Of a stretch of 64,000 bases of DNA, positions 62,324 to 64,000 are shown piece by piece. A program made the position numbers and the translations under genes. The DNA comes from Streptomyces roseifaciens (GTDB lineage: Bacteria; Actinomycetota; Actinomycetes; Streptomycetales; Streptomycetaceae): assembly GCF_001445655.1 (NCBI RefSeq), contig NZ_LNBE01000004.1, forward strand, positions 930,001 to 994,000, given 5' to 3'. How positions within the stretch are numbered: position 1 is the first letter of the stretch; the number at the start of each line of letters is the position of its first letter. Below the pieces are notes generated by a model. The model saw only the letters and a program-made list of their open reading frames with translations. It was not told where the DNA came from and made no database searches.

Positions 62324-63250
62324 TCATGACGACAGCTCGGCGCCGTACGGCGGCTCCGCACCGGCCCTCGTGCAGGTGAGGGCCGCCGCGCGGGCCGCGA
62401 AGGACAGCGCGTCGCGCCAGGCGGGGCCGTCGAGCCGGGCGGGCCCGTCCAGCGCGCCCGGCAGCGCCGCGAGGCGGTGGAGCAGCGCGGCGTTCACCGT
62501 GTCCCCCGCGCCGATCGTGTCGGTGACCGCCACGCGGGGCGCGGGCACGCCGATCCGCTCGCCGGAGCGCGTGTGGACGGCGAGCCCCTCGCCGCCGTGC
62601 GTGATGACCACCGCGGCCGGGCCGGCCGCCAGCCACTCCTCCGGGGAGCCGCCCAGCCAGCGGGCGTCCTCGGCGGAGAGCTTCAGCACCGACACGTACG
62701 GCAGCCAGGAGCGGAAGCGGGCCCGGTAGGAGTCCGCGTCGGGGATCAGCCCCGGGCGCACGTTCGGGTCGAGCAGGGTGAAGACCCCGCGCTCCGCCTC
62801 GCGCCGCAGCAGGGCCTCGTACGCGCTCGCCCCCGGCTCCAGCACCAGCGAGCACGTGCCCAGGCACAGCGCCCGTGCCGGGCCCGGCAGCGGCCCGGGC
62901 AGCTCGAAGAGCCGGTCGGCGGTGCCCTGCGCGTAGAAGCCGTAGCCCGCGGAGCCGTCCGCGCCGATGTCGGCCACCGCCAGGGTCGTCGGCTCGGGCC
63001 CCCGCTGCACCAGCGCCGTGTCCACCCCCGCGGCCCGAAGGCCGGCCAGCAGCGCCTCCCCGAAGCCGTCCGTGGAGACCCGCGAGCAGAACGCGGCCGC
63101 CGTCCCCAGTCGCCCCAGGGCGACGGCGGTGTTGTACGGGCCGCCGCCGCGCCGCGGCAGCAGGGCCGGCAGGTCGCCGGCGGGGTCCCCGTCCGGCGCC
63201 TTGCCGGCCGGCACGAGGTCGATCAGGGCTTCTCCGGCTACGACGATCAC
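62324..63250 (-). CDS. PfkB-family sugar kinase (fructokinase-like)
   Basis: 308 residues from GTG with GAGAGGA eight bases upstream. PfkB signature 1 is GGGPYNTAVALGRLG; signature 2 is DTIGAGDTVNAALL with the catalytic Asp. VIVVAGEALIDLVP at the start and LLDPNVRPGL are further landmarks of the fructokinase/ribokinase-like subgroup. It would phosphorylate fructose or a similar sugar with ATP in the cytoplasm. It is convergent with uvrA (21 bases between stops) and no transporter is linked, so the sugar is not certain. Confidence 0.9.
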   Translation of the reverse strand: MIVVAGEALIDLVPAGKAPDGDPAGDLPALLPRRGGGPYNTAVALGRLGTAAAFCSRVSTDGFGEALLAGLRAAGVDTALVQRGPEPTTLAVADIGADGSAGYGFYAQGTADRLFELPGPLPGPARALCLGTCSLVLEPGASAYEALLRREAERGVFTLLDPNVRPGLIPDADSYRARFRSWLPYVSVLKLSAEDARWLGGSPEEWLAAGPAAVVITHGGEGLAVHTRSGERIGVPAPRVAVTDTIGAGDTVNAALLHRLAALPGALDGPARLDGPAWRDALSFAARAAALTCTRAGAEPPYGAELSS

Positions 63251-63370
63251 GAAGCGGGTCCTCTCTGGCCGTGGCTCCTGCGGCTCAGCCTGCCAGGCGC
63301 AGGGCGGTCCCGGGGGCCGGGTAAGGTCGACGATCGGCAGTTCACCGTGAGTCCAGCGCTGGAGCCCCCC

Positions 63371-63826
63371 ATGACCACCCCCTCGTGCCCGCAGAGCCCC
63401 GCCGAGCCCCCTTGTGCGTCGCGGCGCACCGTGCTGCTCCGGGGCGCCGCGCTCGCGGGCGCCGCCGGGCTGGGGGCCGCCGCCTGCGACGGCAAGACGG
63501 GCCCCAAGGCGTCCGCCACGCCCACCGCTCCGGTGGATCTCGGTGCGGCGGACGGCGTGCCCGTCGGCCAGGCGCGGCTCTTCCGGGAGGAGCGGCTGGT
63601 CGTCTCGCAGACCGCTCCGGGCGAGTACAAGGCCTTCAGCGCGGTGTGCACGCACGCGGGCTGCGTGGCCGACAAGGTGGAGAACGGCAAGGTCCGCTGC
63701 CCCTGTCACGGCAGCGAGTTCGACGCGAACACCGGCAAGGTCCTCCAGGGCCCGGCCGGCGCCCCGCTGCCGGCCGTGCCGGTCAAGGCGGTCGGCGGCA
63801 AGCTGATCGCGGGCCCGGAGGCCTGA
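63371..63826 (+). CDS. Tat-exported Rieske [2Fe-2S] lipoprotein
   Basis: 151 residues. The N-terminus has a Tat motif SRRTVLLRG and a lipobox-like GAAAC at about 35-39, so the protein is probably exported folded and lipidated. The Rieske cluster motifs are CTHAGC and CPCHGS, separated by 15 residues (two Cys, two His ligands). The remaining part is a compact beta domain ending VKAVGGKLIAG. Streptomyces commonly encode this small Rieske protein beside uvrA; its electron partner is unknown. A TAAGGT hexamer at 63322-63327 is a likely -10 for a ~40-nt leader. Confidence 0.92.
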   Translation: MTTPSCPQSPAEPPCASRRTVLLRGAALAGAAGLGAAACDGKTGPKASATPTAPVDLGAADGVPVGQARLFREERLVVSQTAPGEYKAFSAVCTHAGCVADKVENGKVRCPCHGSEFDANTGKVLQGPAGAPLPAVPVKAVGGKLIAGPEA

Positions 63827-63890
63827 GCCGCCGCCGGGCACGCCCTCCGGCCCCGGCCGGCCCTCGGGCGTCACCCCGGTCGTCCGGTCC

Positions 63891-64000
63891 TCAGGACCAG
63901 TCCCAGGCGATCCCCACGATCCCCGGGCGCACCGTCTGCTCCACCAGGTGCACCATGCGGTGGCGCCCCGCGAGCGTCAGCTCCTGCTGCCCGCCGCGGG
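63891..64000 (-). CDS. C-terminal end of an unidentified gene, 5' part outside window
   Basis: The minus strand is open from the window edge to a TGA at 63891-63893, encoding at least 36 residues that end RPGIVGIAWDWS. Codon third positions are G/C-rich as in true genes of this genome. The fragment is too short to identify. It converges on the Rieske gene. Confidence 0.6.
   Translation of the reverse strand, partial: RGGQQELTLAGRHRMVHLVEQTVRPGIVGIAWDWS

Overview
The window is chromosomal DNA of a Streptomyces-type actinomycete. The sequence is very GC-rich, codons strongly prefer G or C in the third position, and GTG starts and ATGA/GTGA stop-start overlaps are common. Tat and lipoprotein signals are typical of the group, and many genes carry a TAnnnT hexamer 6-8 bases before the start codon, the pattern of leaderless transcription. 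From memory, the order pyk - ANTAR regulator - livFGMHK - FdhF-like oxidoreductase - polA - rpsA - PAC2 - coaE - uvrB - TerC - uvrA matches the polA/uvrA arm of Streptomyces chromosomes, so most of the window is core genome with accessory insertions.

Layout. 1-4.9 kb: the end of a secreted trypsin-like protease, an exported repeat-free hypothetical protein, a LuxR-type response regulator with its histidine kinase, a metallo-beta-lactamase-fold hydrolase and a VOC protein. 5-9.5 kb: a large Tat-exported GH101 glycosidase followed by an AraC regulator, then chorismate mutase. 9.6-10.2 kb: a non-coding tandem repeat block. 10.3-21 kb: aminopeptidase N, an orphan ATP-synthase b-subunit-like gene, a two-gene siderophore-type operon (PLP decarboxylase plus N-hydroxylase), a Tat-exported 5'-nucleotidase, a SIMPL-domain protein and pyruvate kinase. 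21-22 kb: a LAGLIDADG-like gene beside an unusual tRNA. 22-28.6 kb: an ANTAR regulator convergent with the five-gene liv transporter. 28.6-44 kb: small lipoprotein, thioesterase, molybdopterin oxidoreductase, polA, a three-gene DUF3068 group, a second repeat block, hrpB, a methyltransferase, rpsA, PAC2 protein and coaE. 44-46.3 kb: a four-gene cassette containing WXG100-like proteins. 46.3-64 kb: DUF6343-like protein, a WGR/beta-propeller protein, an alkylguanine transferase, a secreted phosphodiesterase, uvrB, TerD/TerC genes, an MFS transporter, a hydrolase, a DinB-type protein, uvrA, a sugar kinase and a Rieske lipoprotein.

How genes connect. DNA repair is the main theme of the right half: polA, ogt, uvrB and uvrA. 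Three promoters (polA, uvrB and the WGR/beta-propeller gene) carry the exact box TTGTCAGTG followed by 8 bases and a -10 hexamer. This is the RecA-NDp/PafBC type of LexA-independent DNA-damage promoter known from mycobacteria. The box places an uncharacterised WGR/beta-propeller protein in the same predicted damage regulon as polA and uvrB, and I consider this the most interesting point of the window.

Other points worth attention are a 49-base repeat element shared by two intergenic blocks 27 kb apart, the orphan AtpF-like gene, the decarboxylase/N-hydroxylase pair with no acyltransferase or siderophore synthetase beside it, and the class-I-shaped tRNA with a CAA anticodon next to a LAGLIDADG-like gene. 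All functional calls rest on motif reading by eye; no database search was possible.
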